Part shown: one piece after another, positions 7,669 through 15,264 of the stretch
Numbering within the stretch: the stretch's first letter is position 1
How the letters are laid out: each line of letters starts with the position of its first letter
Source of the DNA: Bacteroidales bacterium
Lineage (GTDB): Bacteria > Bacteroidota > Bacteroidia > Bacteroidales > UBA7960
Assembly (NCBI GenBank): GCA_003560165.1
Contig: PWJC01000013.1
Span: 1-38,982 of the forward strand
Direction of reading: 5' to 3'
DNA length: 38,982 nucleotides
The notes under the pieces: model-generated
What the model was told of the DNA's origin: nothing
Database searches by the model: none
The model's input: the letters and a program-made list of their open reading frames with translations, nothing else
Position numbers and translations under genes: made by a program

Positions 7669-9003
7669 TTAAAGGTCGATCAGCAAGCCATTCTCTTCTG
7701 ACTCCTCCAGTTTGGTGTAAAAAGACTTCAATGTGTGCTTCAGCTTGTCGAGGGTTTTGGAGGGTTTGGCTATAAGTATATCCATCCCTTTGCGGTCGAG
7801 ACGCTCGATAACGGTCCTGACACTGATCTGGTGAATGTCCAGGGCCGGCTGATAGGCTGTTTCCCGGTCGTATTGGGTTTCCACCTGGTTGACAAGGCCT
7901 GCCTCCTCCAGTTCATTGAGAATGCTGCGCGTCAGGCTGTTCGGGATATGCAGCAAGCCCGAAACCCCTTCGGGACCCAGTAGAGGCTTTTCCTTTTGAA
8001 AGCGCGAAACCAGCAGTTGCATAATATACAATGCAAGGACCTTTTTATTGAAAGCTGCGATATCCTTTGTTTCGGCTTCAAATTCGTAGCTTTTTACATT
8101 CTGGTTGGCAAAGGACAGTTCGGCCCCGAACAGTACCACGATCCAGCTCACGTGCATCCAAAGCAACAGCAGGGGGAGGGCCGCGAACGAGCCATAAATG
8201 GCACCATATTTGGCTGCGCCGATCTGAAAGGCTATATAGGCCCATTGGGTCAACTGGAACAGGGTGCCCGCAATAATGCCGGCCACCAGTGCAGAAGAGA
8301 ACTTTACCCTGGTGTTGGGCATGATCATATACAGGATGGTGAACACCGACCATATCAACAGGTAAGGGATCAGGTTGACCAGGAAAAGGAGTACGGGGCC
8401 AAGTATGGCGAATTCGGTTTCCTGGACCTGGGTGTTCAGGTACACGGTGACCGCGCTCGACATGATAACGAACAGGGGGGCAATGAACATCATGGCGAAA
8501 TAGTCGCTGAACTTCCTTGACCACGACCTGGGTTTGCTGACCTGCCATATTTCGTTGAAGGACTCCTCAATGTTTACCAACAGCATGGTAATGGTGTAGA
8601 TGAGAATGACCAGGCCTGCCGCGGCCACGGCCCCACCGTGGGTGCCTTCGAGGAAGGACTGTGTGATGTCCATAACCCAGTTGTATACTTCTTCCCTGCC
8701 GGCCAGTGCGGTCTCGAGCTGCCTTTCGACGTACATCTCCAGCCCGAAGCCTTTTGCAATGCCAAAGGCCATGGCTACCACCGGCACTATGCTGAACATT
8801 GAATAATAAGTCAGTGCCGGGGCCCTTAACAGCAACTGGTCTTCACGGAAGCCCCGCAGGGCCAAAAAAAAGATCCTCAGCTGCTTGACAATAAAGGTTT
8901 TGCGTGGAGACAGGTCCTTCAAGGGAACTCTCCAGATATCCTTCCTGACATATTGCAGGGTTCTTCTGGCAGACTTAAATTTTTCGGATATGCTTTGTTT
9001 CAT
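7669..9003 (-). CDS. YihY/BrkB-family inner-membrane protein
   Basis: 444-residue membrane protein of the YihY/UPF0761 family, once miscalled RNase BN. The core from about residue 40 to 290 carries the family features ALTYYSMFSIVPVVAMAFG, NIEESFNEIW, and several long hydrophobic helices with loops of the right size. A C-terminal soluble part of about 130 residues, with PNSLTRSILNELEEAGLV, looks like a winged-helix module, as is common in longer Bacteroidota members. The molecular function of the family is not established. The start at 9003 fits the basic N-terminus before the first helix. Confidence 0.88.
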   Translation of the reverse strand: MKQSISEKFKSARRTLQYVRKDIWRVPLKDLSPRKTFIVKQLRIFFLALRGFREDQLLLRAPALTYYSMFSIVPVVAMAFGIAKGFGLEMYVERQLETALAGREEVYNWVMDITQSFLEGTHGGAVAAAGLVILIYTITMLLVNIEESFNEIWQVSKPRSWSRKFSDYFAMMFIAPLFVIMSSAVTVYLNTQVQETEFAILGPVLLFLVNLIPYLLIWSVFTILYMIMPNTRVKFSSALVAGIIAGTLFQLTQWAYIAFQIGAAKYGAIYGSFAALPLLLLWMHVSWIVVLFGAELSFANQNVKSYEFEAETKDIAAFNKKVLALYIMQLLVSRFQKEKPLLGPEGVSGLLHIPNSLTRSILNELEEAGLVNQVETQYDRETAYQPALDIHQISVRTVIERLDRKGMDILIAKPSKTLDKLKHTLKSFYTKLEESEENGLLIDL

Positions 9004-9056
9004 ATGCCGGAGGCGATGGCCGTTTTTGATGACTCAGTTTCAGTTGCTGACAAGGG

Positions 9057-9064
9057 TAAAGATA
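9057..9064 (-). promoter_or_regulatory. Candidate -7 box TATCTTTA for the YihY gene
   Basis: One mismatch to TAnnTTTG, about 54 nt upstream of the start and right next to the T-run of the dnaX terminator. Weak support. Confidence 0.25.
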
Positions 9065-9065
9065 C

Positions 9066-9104
9066 AAAAAAAGCCAGCTGAAACGGTACACCAGGCAGCT
9101 GGCT
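9066..9104 (-). terminator. Rho-independent terminator downstream of dnaX
   Basis: Perfect 9-bp stem AGCCAGCTG/CAGCTGGCT with a 15-nt loop. On the minus strand it is followed by a T7 run. It separates dnaX from the YihY gene. Confidence 0.85.
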
Positions 9105-9121
9105 GTTTTAAACCCTTCAAC

Positions 9122-9155
9122 TCACTTCCGTCTTCCGTCCTCTGTCTTCCGTCCT
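9122..9155 (-). repeat. Purine-rich degenerate tandem repeat (GGAAGACrGA type)
   Basis: On the minus strand this reads as GGACGGAAGACAGAGGACGG and similar units between the dnaX stop and its terminator. Eighteen bases (9132-9149) are identical to a stretch at 38935-38952 near the right end of the window. It is non-coding, and its function is unknown. Confidence 0.7.
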
Positions 9156-9162
9156 GGACGGG

Positions 9163-9819
9163 TCAGTAGATCAGGTCAAGGCCAAGTTCCCTTCTGAACT
9201 TTTGAAGCCCGGGGTTTTTCTCCATAAGTTTTTGCAGCTTTTCTTTAGGCAGATAGGCTTTCTGGCCCGATTTGCCCCTGGCGATCCGGGTCTGTATCAG
9301 CAGCGAATAATTGCCCAGTTCTCGGTGAAGCACCCCGAGGAGTTCGGGTGTTTTTTCCATTACGACCTCTTCCTGAATGGCATTGTCGACGCTTACCATA
9401 ATGACTCCATCTGCCAGGAGTTTGGGTTTGTGACGGGTCAGGGCCAAAAACAGGCCCAGACTATCCTCTTTATGAGAGGCGGCCAGTTGCTCCCACACTT
9501 CACGAAAACGCTCATTTGAAAATGCGGCCTCTGGCCGGTCGGACTCCCTGCCCTCCTGGGTTTGCTTTACTTCCTGCCTGGCTTTTTTCTCCTTGATTTT
9601 GAGGGTGAGCCTGCCGATGGGGCCTGAGGCCGGGACCTGCACTTCGGGCTTTTGTGCTGGCCGTGGCCCTGATCCTTTCGCGTGGGTTGCTGGCGGCTGA
9701 GAATCCTGGGCAGGCGTTTCGGAGCTTGCTGCTATGGCCGCGCCCCCGGCTTCAGTCTCCTGTATGTCTGCCCGGGCAACTGTCTGTTTGTTGACTCTGG
9801 TATCTGAAGGGGGGATCAA
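9163..9819 (-). CDS. dnaX: DnaX tau-specific C-terminal region, in the -1 frame of dnaX
   Basis: Continuation of the DNA polymerase III clamp-loader subunit in a different frame. The track starts it at a TTG, but the frame is open back through the A10 run of dnaX, and its codons are exactly -1 to the upstream frame. Reading 10949 to 9163 with one -1 slip gives about 595 residues, a normal tau size. The segment has a low-complexity Pro/Ala/Gln/Lys linker (about residues 1-95) followed by a folded domain with FREVWEQLAAS and the conserved tail region QKFRRELGLDLIY. In other bacteria the tau region binds the replicative helicase and polymerase core. Independent translation from the TTG is possible but less likely. 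Confidence 0.85.
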   Translation of the reverse strand: MIPPSDTRVNKQTVARADIQETEAGGAAIAASSETPAQDSQPPATHAKGSGPRPAQKPEVQVPASGPIGRLTLKIKEKKARQEVKQTQEGRESDRPEAAFSNERFREVWEQLAASHKEDSLGLFLALTRHKPKLLADGVIMVSVDNAIQEEVVMEKTPELLGVLHRELGNYSLLIQTRIARGKSGQKAYLPKEKLQKLMEKNPGLQKFRRELGLDLIY

Positions 9820-10949
9820 CTCACGGGCCGACCCGCTGCTTGCTTCCGGGCTTTTTTTTTTACCAGGGAGGCCATTTGCAGGAGCGACAACTCCAGCAGC
9901 AGTCTTTTGTTGCTGCTGAGTTTGTATTGGGTGTCGGCCCTGTTGTTGATTTCCAGGGCAGACATCAGCAGGTCAGGGGGGCAGTTGGCGGTTTGCTCCA
10001 GGTATTTTTCCCTGATATCCTCACTGGCCTCAATGAGCGTGATGGTAGCGGGTTCCTTGCATACCAGAAGATTGCGCAGGTGGTTTCCATAACCGGCTAT
10101 GAAATCGGCCCCTTCGAAGCCCCTTTGGAGGATCTCATCGAGCAGCAGCAGTATCCCGGCGGGTTTTTCTTCGAGGATAAGGCCGGTCATTTTGAAATAA
10201 TAATCGTGGTCAAGAACGTTCAGGGTTTGGATTACCTGCTGATAACTGACTTTGTTCCCTGTAAAGCTGACGATCTGATCGAAGATCGACAAGGCGTCGC
10301 GCATGGCACCGTCTGCTTTTTGCCCGATGACGTGCAGGGCATTCACGTCGGCCTCCACCTTTTCCTTTTCGGCCACCCAGGCAAGCTGACGGCTGATGTC
10401 GTCGACGGTGATGCGGGCAAAGTCGAATATCTGGCAACGCGACAGTATGGTGGGGATGATCTTGTGTTTTTCGGTGGTAGCCAGGATAAACTTGGCATAG
10501 GCCGGAGGCTCTTCGAGTGTTTTCAGGAACGCATTGAAAGCCTGTTGGGAGAGCATGTGTACCTCATCGATGATATAGACCTTGTAGTTCCCTACCTGGG
10601 GTGGAATGCGGACCTGGTCGACCAGGGCGCGGATGCCGTCGACCGAATTGTTTGATGCGGCATCCAGTTCGTGCACGTTGAATGAATGCGAGTGGTTGAA
10701 TGAGGTGCATGATTCACACTCGTTGCATGCTTCGATGCTGCCGGTGAGCTTCTCGCAATTGATGGTCTTGGCCAGTATCCTGGCGCAGGTGGTTTTGCCC
10801 ACCCCCCTGGGGCCGCAGAAAAGGAAGGCCTGGGCAATGTGCTTGGTCCTGATGGCGTTTTTCAGGGTGTTGGTGATGGATTGCTGGCCCACCACCGTAT
10901 CGAAGGTAGAGGGTCTGTATTTACGGGCTGATACAACAAAGGAATCCAT
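9816..10949 (-). CDS. dnaX: DNA polymerase III subunit gamma/tau (0-frame gamma-length product)
   Basis: Clamp-loader ATPase that loads the sliding clamp at the replication fork. The 377-residue frame includes Walker A GPRGVGKT (46-53), zinc cysteines C65, C75, C78 and C81, Walker B IIDEVH (128-129), sensor-1 ILATTEKH and the SRC arginine finger, then the collar domain with NKRLLLELSLLQM. It ends 11 residues after a KKK encoded by an A10 run, at the usual gamma/tau boundary, and the tau region follows in the -1 frame. In E. coli and Thermus the 0 frame encodes tau and slippage makes gamma; here it is the reverse, so either expression needs slippage to make tau or one A is missing from the assembly. 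Confidence 0.95.
   Translation of the reverse strand: MDSFVVSARKYRPSTFDTVVGQQSITNTLKNAIRTKHIAQAFLFCGPRGVGKTTCARILAKTINCEKLTGSIEACNECESCTSFNHSHSFNVHELDAASNNSVDGIRALVDQVRIPPQVGNYKVYIIDEVHMLSQQAFNAFLKTLEEPPAYAKFILATTEKHKIIPTILSRCQIFDFARITVDDISRQLAWVAEKEKVEADVNALHVIGQKADGAMRDALSIFDQIVSFTGNKVSYQQVIQTLNVLDHDYYFKMTGLILEEKPAGILLLLDEILQRGFEGADFIAGYGNHLRNLLVCKEPATITLIEASEDIREKYLEQTANCPPDLLMSALEINNRADTQYKLSSNKRLLLELSLLQMASLVKKKARKQAAGRPVS
9852..9861 (-). promoter_or_regulatory. Slippery A10 run in dnaX, candidate frameshift or slippage site
   Basis: Minus strand reads GTA AAA AAA AAA GCC in the 0 frame. A -1 slip, or one extra A added by RNA polymerase, enters the tau frame. A short strong hairpin CGGG-TCGG-CCCG follows about 16 nt downstream. 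I see no Shine-Dalgarno-like stimulator upstream. An A11 genome would make one continuous frame. Confidence 0.65.
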
Positions 10950-10978
10950 CGGGCGAACGATCTTGATTATAGACTTTG

Positions 10979-10986
10979 CAAAGCTA
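10979..10986 (-). promoter_or_regulatory. Candidate -7 box TAGCTTTG for dnaX
   Basis: Exact TAnnTTTG match 30 nt upstream of the dnaX start. A -33 element would fall in the neighbouring terminator and is not clear. Confidence 0.35.
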
Positions 10987-10997
10987 CGTATTTTTAT

Positions 10998-11039
10998 AAA
11001 AAACCCGGCAGTTGTTCGTCTGTTACTGCCGGGTTTTTT
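10998..11039 (-). terminator. Terminator of the threonine dehydrogenase gene
   Basis: 9-bp stem CCCGGCAGT/ACTGCCGGG with a 12-nt loop, flanked by A6 and T6, so it can work in both directions. It lies just after the minus-strand gene that ends at 11046 and upstream of dnaX. Confidence 0.9.
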
Positions 11040-11045
11040 GAGTGT

Positions 11046-12008
11046 CTAAATTAGGCCTTTCTCGTGCTTCTCGCCAATGGCCTTCAGCATATCGGCCGTC
11101 ATGCCATCCAGGTCGTAATCAGGCTTCCAACCCCAGTCCTGTCGGGCCGGGCCATCATCGACCGAATTGGGCCAGGAGTCAGCGATCTGCTGGCGGAAAT
11201 CGGGTTCGTACGAAATTTCAAACTCAGGAATGAACTTCCTGATCGATTCGGCCATTTCGCCCACGCTGAAGCTCATGGCGCCCACATTGTAATCACAATG
11301 GTAGTTCAGATCGGAAAAGTCAGCCTGCATCAGATCGACGGTGGCTTTCAGGCAATCGGGCATATACATCATCGGAAGCCGTGTATCCTCGTTCACAAAG
11401 CAGGTATATTTCTTATTTTTGATGGCTTCGTAATAGATGGCCACGGCGTAATCGGTGGTACCTCCACCGGGAAGGGTCTCGTGGCTGATGATGCCCGGAT
11501 AGCGCAGTCCCCTGACATCCATCCCGTAACGTTTTACATAATAGTCTCCGATTAATTCACCGGCCACCTTGGTCACACCGTAAATGGTGGTGGGTTTGAG
11601 TATGGTCTCCTGGGGGGTGTTGTCGACGGGGGTGGTGGGGCCGAATACGGCGATTGAGCTGGGTACCACGACCTGTTTCATGCCGTGCTCCCGTGCCAAC
11701 TCCAGTATATTTATCAGACCGTTCATGTTCACATCCCAGGCAAGCATGGGGTTCTTTTCGCCGGTGCCCGATAAAATGGCTGCCATATTGACAATGGCAT
11801 CGATCTTGTATTTTTTTACCACGGCAAGCAGCCCTTCCTTGTCAAGTGCGTCTACCACCTCGCAGGGCCCGGTGCTGGTGAGTTTTTCGGATGGTTTTGT
11901 TTTCCGTACACCGGCAACCACATGGTCTCCTCCATAGATGTCCCTCAATAACAGGGTTAACTCCGAGCCGATCTGTCCTGCTGATCCTACTACCAAGATG
12001 TTTTTCAT
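11046..12008 (-). CDS. tdh: NAD-dependent L-threonine 3-dehydrogenase (SDR/epimerase type)
   Basis: Oxidises L-threonine to 2-amino-3-ketobutyrate. This 320-residue protein belongs to the extended short-chain dehydrogenase family, not the zinc MDR type of E. coli. It has the Rossmann motif VVGSAGQIGSE at residues 7-16, catalytic Ser in VPSSIAVFG, and YGVTK with Y143 and K147. The sequence pattern SRY/LRYPG(I)IS and the GGGTTDYAVAIYYEA region match bacterial SDR threonine dehydrogenases. The divergent neighbour is glycine C-acetyltransferase, which takes the product, strongly supporting this substrate. The gap between the two holds TAnnTTTG boxes for each. Start at 12008 places the Rossmann motif at the N-terminus. 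Confidence 0.9.
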   Translation of the reverse strand: MKNILVVGSAGQIGSELTLLLRDIYGGDHVVAGVRKTKPSEKLTSTGPCEVVDALDKEGLLAVVKKYKIDAIVNMAAILSGTGEKNPMLAWDVNMNGLINILELAREHGMKQVVVPSSIAVFGPTTPVDNTPQETILKPTTIYGVTKVAGELIGDYYVKRYGMDVRGLRYPGIISHETLPGGGTTDYAVAIYYEAIKNKKYTCFVNEDTRLPMMYMPDCLKATVDLMQADFSDLNYHCDYNVGAMSFSVGEMAESIRKFIPEFEISYEPDFRQQIADSWPNSVDDGPARQDWGWKPDYDLDGMTADMLKAIGEKHEKGLI

Positions 12009-12069
12009 TAGTTGTCTGATTTTTAGCCGTTAATATTACTATTTACACATGAAGTTCCCGTCGCGGCAG

Positions 12070-12077
12070 CAAAAATA
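12070..12077 (-). promoter_or_regulatory. Candidate -7 box TATTTTTG for tdh
   Basis: Exact TAnnTTTG match on the minus strand about 62 nt upstream of the start. No convincing -33 element. Confidence 0.4.
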
Positions 12078-12178
12078 GATATTTTTATGAAATATCCAAT
12101 AGGGTTAACTGCTTCAGCGGCTGTATACCCGGAAGGAAAATTGGGGATGCCGCCCTGGGGAGGCTGAAGGAAAAAAAC

Positions 12179-12186
12179 TATCTTTG
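12179..12186 (+). promoter_or_regulatory. Candidate -7 box TATCTTTG for kbl
   Basis: Exact TAnnTTTG match. The TTG start used by the ORF track (12184) lies inside it, so translation must begin further down at 12214 or 12241. Confidence 0.45.
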
Positions 12187-12240
12187 CCCCTGGAAATCAT
12201 CAACGTTTTATTCATGTCCCAACCAAAAATCAAACAACGT

Positions 12241-13431
12241 ATGTACGGAAAAATAAAGGAACATCTTCAGCAGGAGCTGAAATCCATCCGGGAAGCCGGC
12301 TTGTACAAGGAGGAACGCATCATCGTGAGCCCCCAGGATGCGGTGATCAGGGTGCAGACCGGGCAGGAAGTGTTGAATTTTTGCGCAAACAATTACCTCG
12401 GGTTGTCCAATCATCCGGCCCTGATACAGGCCGCCAGGGAGGGCATGGACTCACGTGGCTTCGGCATGTCGTCGGTGAGGTTCATATGCGGCACCCAGGA
12501 CTTGCACAAAACCCTGGAAGAGAAGATCGCTGAATTTTTCGGCACCGAAGACACCATTTTGTACGCCGCTTGTTTCGATGCCAACGGCGGGGTGTTCGAA
12601 CCCCTCCTCACCGATGCCGATGCGATTATTTCCGATTCGTTGAATCATGCCTCCATCATTGACGGGGTGAGGCTTTGCAAGGCGGTGCGATACCGCTATA
12701 AGAATGCCGACATGACCGATTTGGAAGATAAACTGAAACAGGCCCAGGCGCAGCGTTTCCGGATCATTGTTACCGACGGGGTCTTTTCCATGGACGGCAA
12801 TGCCGCCCCCATGGACCGGATCGTTGAGCTGGCCAGGAAATACGATGCCCTGGTCATGGTAGACGAATGCCACTCGGCCGGAGTGGTGGGTGAAACCGGC
12901 CGGGGGGTCACCGAGCAATTCGATATCCGCGGAGAGGTGGACATTATCACAGGCACACTTGGAAAAGCCTTTGGGGGAGCCATTGGCGGCTTCACCACCG
13001 GCCGCAGGGAAATCATCGAATTGCTGCGGCAGCGCTCCAGGCCTTATCTTTTCTCCAACTCCCTGCCCCCCTCTGTGGTCAATGCCGGCATCAAGATGTT
13101 CGACATGATGGCCGAAACCCATGAACTCCAGGACAAGCTTCACCGGAATACGGAATATTTTATGGGAAAGATGAAGGAAGCCGGTTTTGACCTGAAGCCT
13201 ACCCAGTCGGCCATTGTGGCGGTGATGCTCTACGACGCCAAACTTTCACAGGATTTCGCGACCCGGCTGCTCGATGAGGGCATCTATGTGATCGGGTTCT
13301 ATTATCCGGTGGTCCCCAAAGGGGAGGCCCGGATCCGTGTGCAGGTATCTGCTGCCCACAAAACCAGCCACCTCGACCAGTGTGTAGAGGCCTTTGAAAA
13401 AGTGGGCAGGGAGCTGGGCGTATTGAAATAG
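12241..13431 (+). CDS. kbl: Glycine C-acetyltransferase (2-amino-3-ketobutyrate CoA ligase)
   Basis: PLP enzyme that splits 2-amino-3-ketobutyrate with CoA into glycine and acetyl-CoA. It matches E. coli Kbl closely over its full length: NFCANNYLGL, SVRFICGTQDLHK, SDSLNHASIIDG, the VDECHSAG aspartate, GTLGKAFGGA with PLP lysine K242, RPYLFSNSLPP and VVPKGEARIR. The chosen start MYGKIKEHL aligns with the family N-terminus and gives 396 residues. An ATG at 12214 would add nine residues; the track TTG at 12184 lies in the promoter. It pairs with the divergent threonine dehydrogenase and leads an operon with the TatD and asparaginase genes (4-nt gap, then a 4-nt overlap). Confidence 0.95.
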   Translation: MYGKIKEHLQQELKSIREAGLYKEERIIVSPQDAVIRVQTGQEVLNFCANNYLGLSNHPALIQAAREGMDSRGFGMSSVRFICGTQDLHKTLEEKIAEFFGTEDTILYAACFDANGGVFEPLLTDADAIISDSLNHASIIDGVRLCKAVRYRYKNADMTDLEDKLKQAQAQRFRIIVTDGVFSMDGNAAPMDRIVELARKYDALVMVDECHSAGVVGETGRGVTEQFDIRGEVDIITGTLGKAFGGAIGGFTTGRREIIELLRQRSRPYLFSNSLPPSVVNAGIKMFDMMAETHELQDKLHRNTEYFMGKMKEAGFDLKPTQSAIVAVMLYDAKLSQDFATRLLDEGIYVIGFYYPVVPKGEARIRVQVSAAHKTSHLDQCVEAFEKVGRELGVLK

Positions 13432-13435
13432 GCCG

Positions 13436-14236
13436 ATGCTGAAGCTGGTAGACACCCACACCCACCTTTACCTGTCGCAATTTGACGCGGACCGGGAAAC
13501 TGTGGTGCGAAATGCCAGAGCAGCCGGGGTGAGGCAGATGCTCATGCCCAATATCGACAGCCACACCGCAGGCCCCATGCTTTCGGTGGCCCGGCAGTTT
13601 CCCGGCATCTGCCTCCCGATGATGGGGCTGCATCCGACCTCCGTCAAGGCCACCTGGCGTTCCGAGCTGGACCATATTGAAAGCTGGCTCGGCAAGGGAG
13701 GCTTTGTGGCCATTGGCGAAACCGGCATGGATCTTTACTGGGATACCAGCTTCGCCCCTGCGCAGGCAGAAAGCCTTGAACGTCACATCGGGTGGGCCCT
13801 CAAATTCGGACTCCCCCTGGTGTTGCACTCCCGCAATGCCCTCAATGAAATATTTGACATACTGCAAGCCTGCCGTGGTCAGGGACTGAAAGGGGTGTTC
13901 CATTGTTTCCCCGGCGATGCCTCACAGGCGGCAAAAGCCATTGATATGGGGTTTTTGCTGGGTGTCGGAGGTGTGCTTACCTACAAGAACAGCCAGATGG
14001 CTGGGGTGGCAAAGTATGCAGCCCTATCTGACATGGTCCTGGAAACGGATGCGCCCTTCCTGGCACCTGAACCCCATCGGGGCAAAAGGAACGAGAGTGC
14101 ATTCCTGTTGGCCATTGCACAAAGGCTTGCAGAGATCAAAGGAATGGATGTGGATGAGGTGGCGGCAACGACCACCCGGAATGCCGTAAAATTATTCGCC
14201 CTGAACCAGAAAGTCCCTAAGACAGAAACGCCATGA
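13436..14236 (+). CDS. tatD: TatD-family metal-dependent hydrolase (DNase)
   Basis: 266-residue TIM-barrel hydrolase of the amidohydrolase superfamily. Metal ligands are visible: DTHTH near the N-terminus, GETGMDLYW (Glu), HSRN, HCFPG and ETDAPFLAP. The final block HRGKRNE is also typical. Characterised relatives are 3'-5' exonucleases or D-Tyr-tRNA deacylases, with roles in DNA repair and quality control. The gene overlaps the start of the asparaginase gene by ATGA, so the two are probably translationally coupled. There is no functional link to Tat export in this family despite the name, and tatC here is in another unit. Confidence 0.9.
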   Translation: MLKLVDTHTHLYLSQFDADRETVVRNARAAGVRQMLMPNIDSHTAGPMLSVARQFPGICLPMMGLHPTSVKATWRSELDHIESWLGKGGFVAIGETGMDLYWDTSFAPAQAESLERHIGWALKFGLPLVLHSRNALNEIFDILQACRGQGLKGVFHCFPGDASQAAKAIDMGFLLGVGGVLTYKNSQMAGVAKYAALSDMVLETDAPFLAPEPHRGKRNESAFLLAIAQRLAEIKGMDVDEVAATTTRNAVKLFALNQKVPKTETP

Positions 14237-15261
14237 GCATGCAACCCGGCATACTGGTGATCTATACCGGTGGCACCATCGGCATGGTCGAGGATTCGGA
14301 AACCGGGGTGTTGAATCCCTTTGATTTCGAACACCTCACCGATCAGATACCGGAGATCAAAAAATTCAATTACCGGATCGACAGCATTTCGTTCGATCCC
14401 ATTATCGATTCGTCCAATATGGAACCGGCTGTGTGGGTGCGCCTGGCCAGGCTTCTGGAAGAAAACTATGAGGCCTATGAGGGGTTCGTTATTTTGCATG
14501 GGTCCGACACCATGGCCTATACGGCCTCGGCCCTCAGCTTCATGCTCGAGAATCTGTCCAGGCCGGTGATATTGACGGGGTCGCAGTTGCCTATCGGTAT
14601 GATCAGGACCGACGGAAAGGAAAATTTCATCACTGCCATCGAGATCGCTGCCGCCAGAAAAGACGGGAGGGCCATCGTGCCTGAGGTTTGCATTTATTTC
14701 GAATATCAGCTATACCGTGGCAACCGCACCCATAAATACAATGCCGAGCATTTTGAAGCATTCCGCTCGGTCAATTACCCCGTGCTGGCACAGGCCGGGG
14801 TGCACATCAGGTACAATGAGGCCGCCATTCACCAGGCCACCGATCAGGAATTCCGGATCTTCACCCGGCTGGACACCAATATCGCCGTGTTGAAGCTTTT
14901 TCCGGGTATCAGCCCTTCGGTGGTTTCGGCCGTGCTTTCGACCGAAGGGGTCAGGGCCGTGATCATTGAAACTTACGGGGCAGGCAATGCCCCCACTCAG
15001 CAATGGTTTATGGAAGCGTTGCGAGAGGCCACCGCCAAAGGACTCATTATCTGCAATGTTTCCCAATGCCGTGGCGGGGCTGTCATCCAGGGGAAATACG
15101 AAACCAGCGCCTGGCTCGAAAAAGCCGGCGTGGTCAGCGGCCGCGACATGACCATCGAGGCGGCTGTCACCAAATTGATGTACCTGCTTGGCAACGGGTA
15201 TTCGACCAGCCGGGTTAAAAAGTATTTTCAGAAACCCCTGCGCGGTGAGATGACCGCCTGA
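14233..15261 (+). CDS. ansA: Type I L-asparaginase
   Basis: Hydrolyses L-asparagine to aspartate and ammonia. The first active-site signature VIYTGGTIGM places the catalytic Thr near residue 12, and the second, ILHGSDTMAYTASAL, carries the Thr-Asp pair and is followed by RPVILTGSQLPIG. There is no signal peptide, so it is the cytoplasmic type I form, and 342 residues is normal. It is the last gene of the kbl operon and starts within the stop of tatD. With threonine cleavage upstream and P5C dehydrogenase next door, the context is amino-acid catabolism. Confidence 0.93.
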   Translation: MSMQPGILVIYTGGTIGMVEDSETGVLNPFDFEHLTDQIPEIKKFNYRIDSISFDPIIDSSNMEPAVWVRLARLLEENYEAYEGFVILHGSDTMAYTASALSFMLENLSRPVILTGSQLPIGMIRTDGKENFITAIEIAAARKDGRAIVPEVCIYFEYQLYRGNRTHKYNAEHFEAFRSVNYPVLAQAGVHIRYNEAAIHQATDQEFRIFTRLDTNIAVLKLFPGISPSVVSAVLSTEGVRAVIIETYGAGNAPTQQWFMEALREATAKGLIICNVSQCRGGAVIQGKYETSAWLEKAGVVSGRDMTIEAAVTKLMYLLGNGYSTSRVKKYFQKPLRGEMTA

Positions 15262-15264
15262 ATC

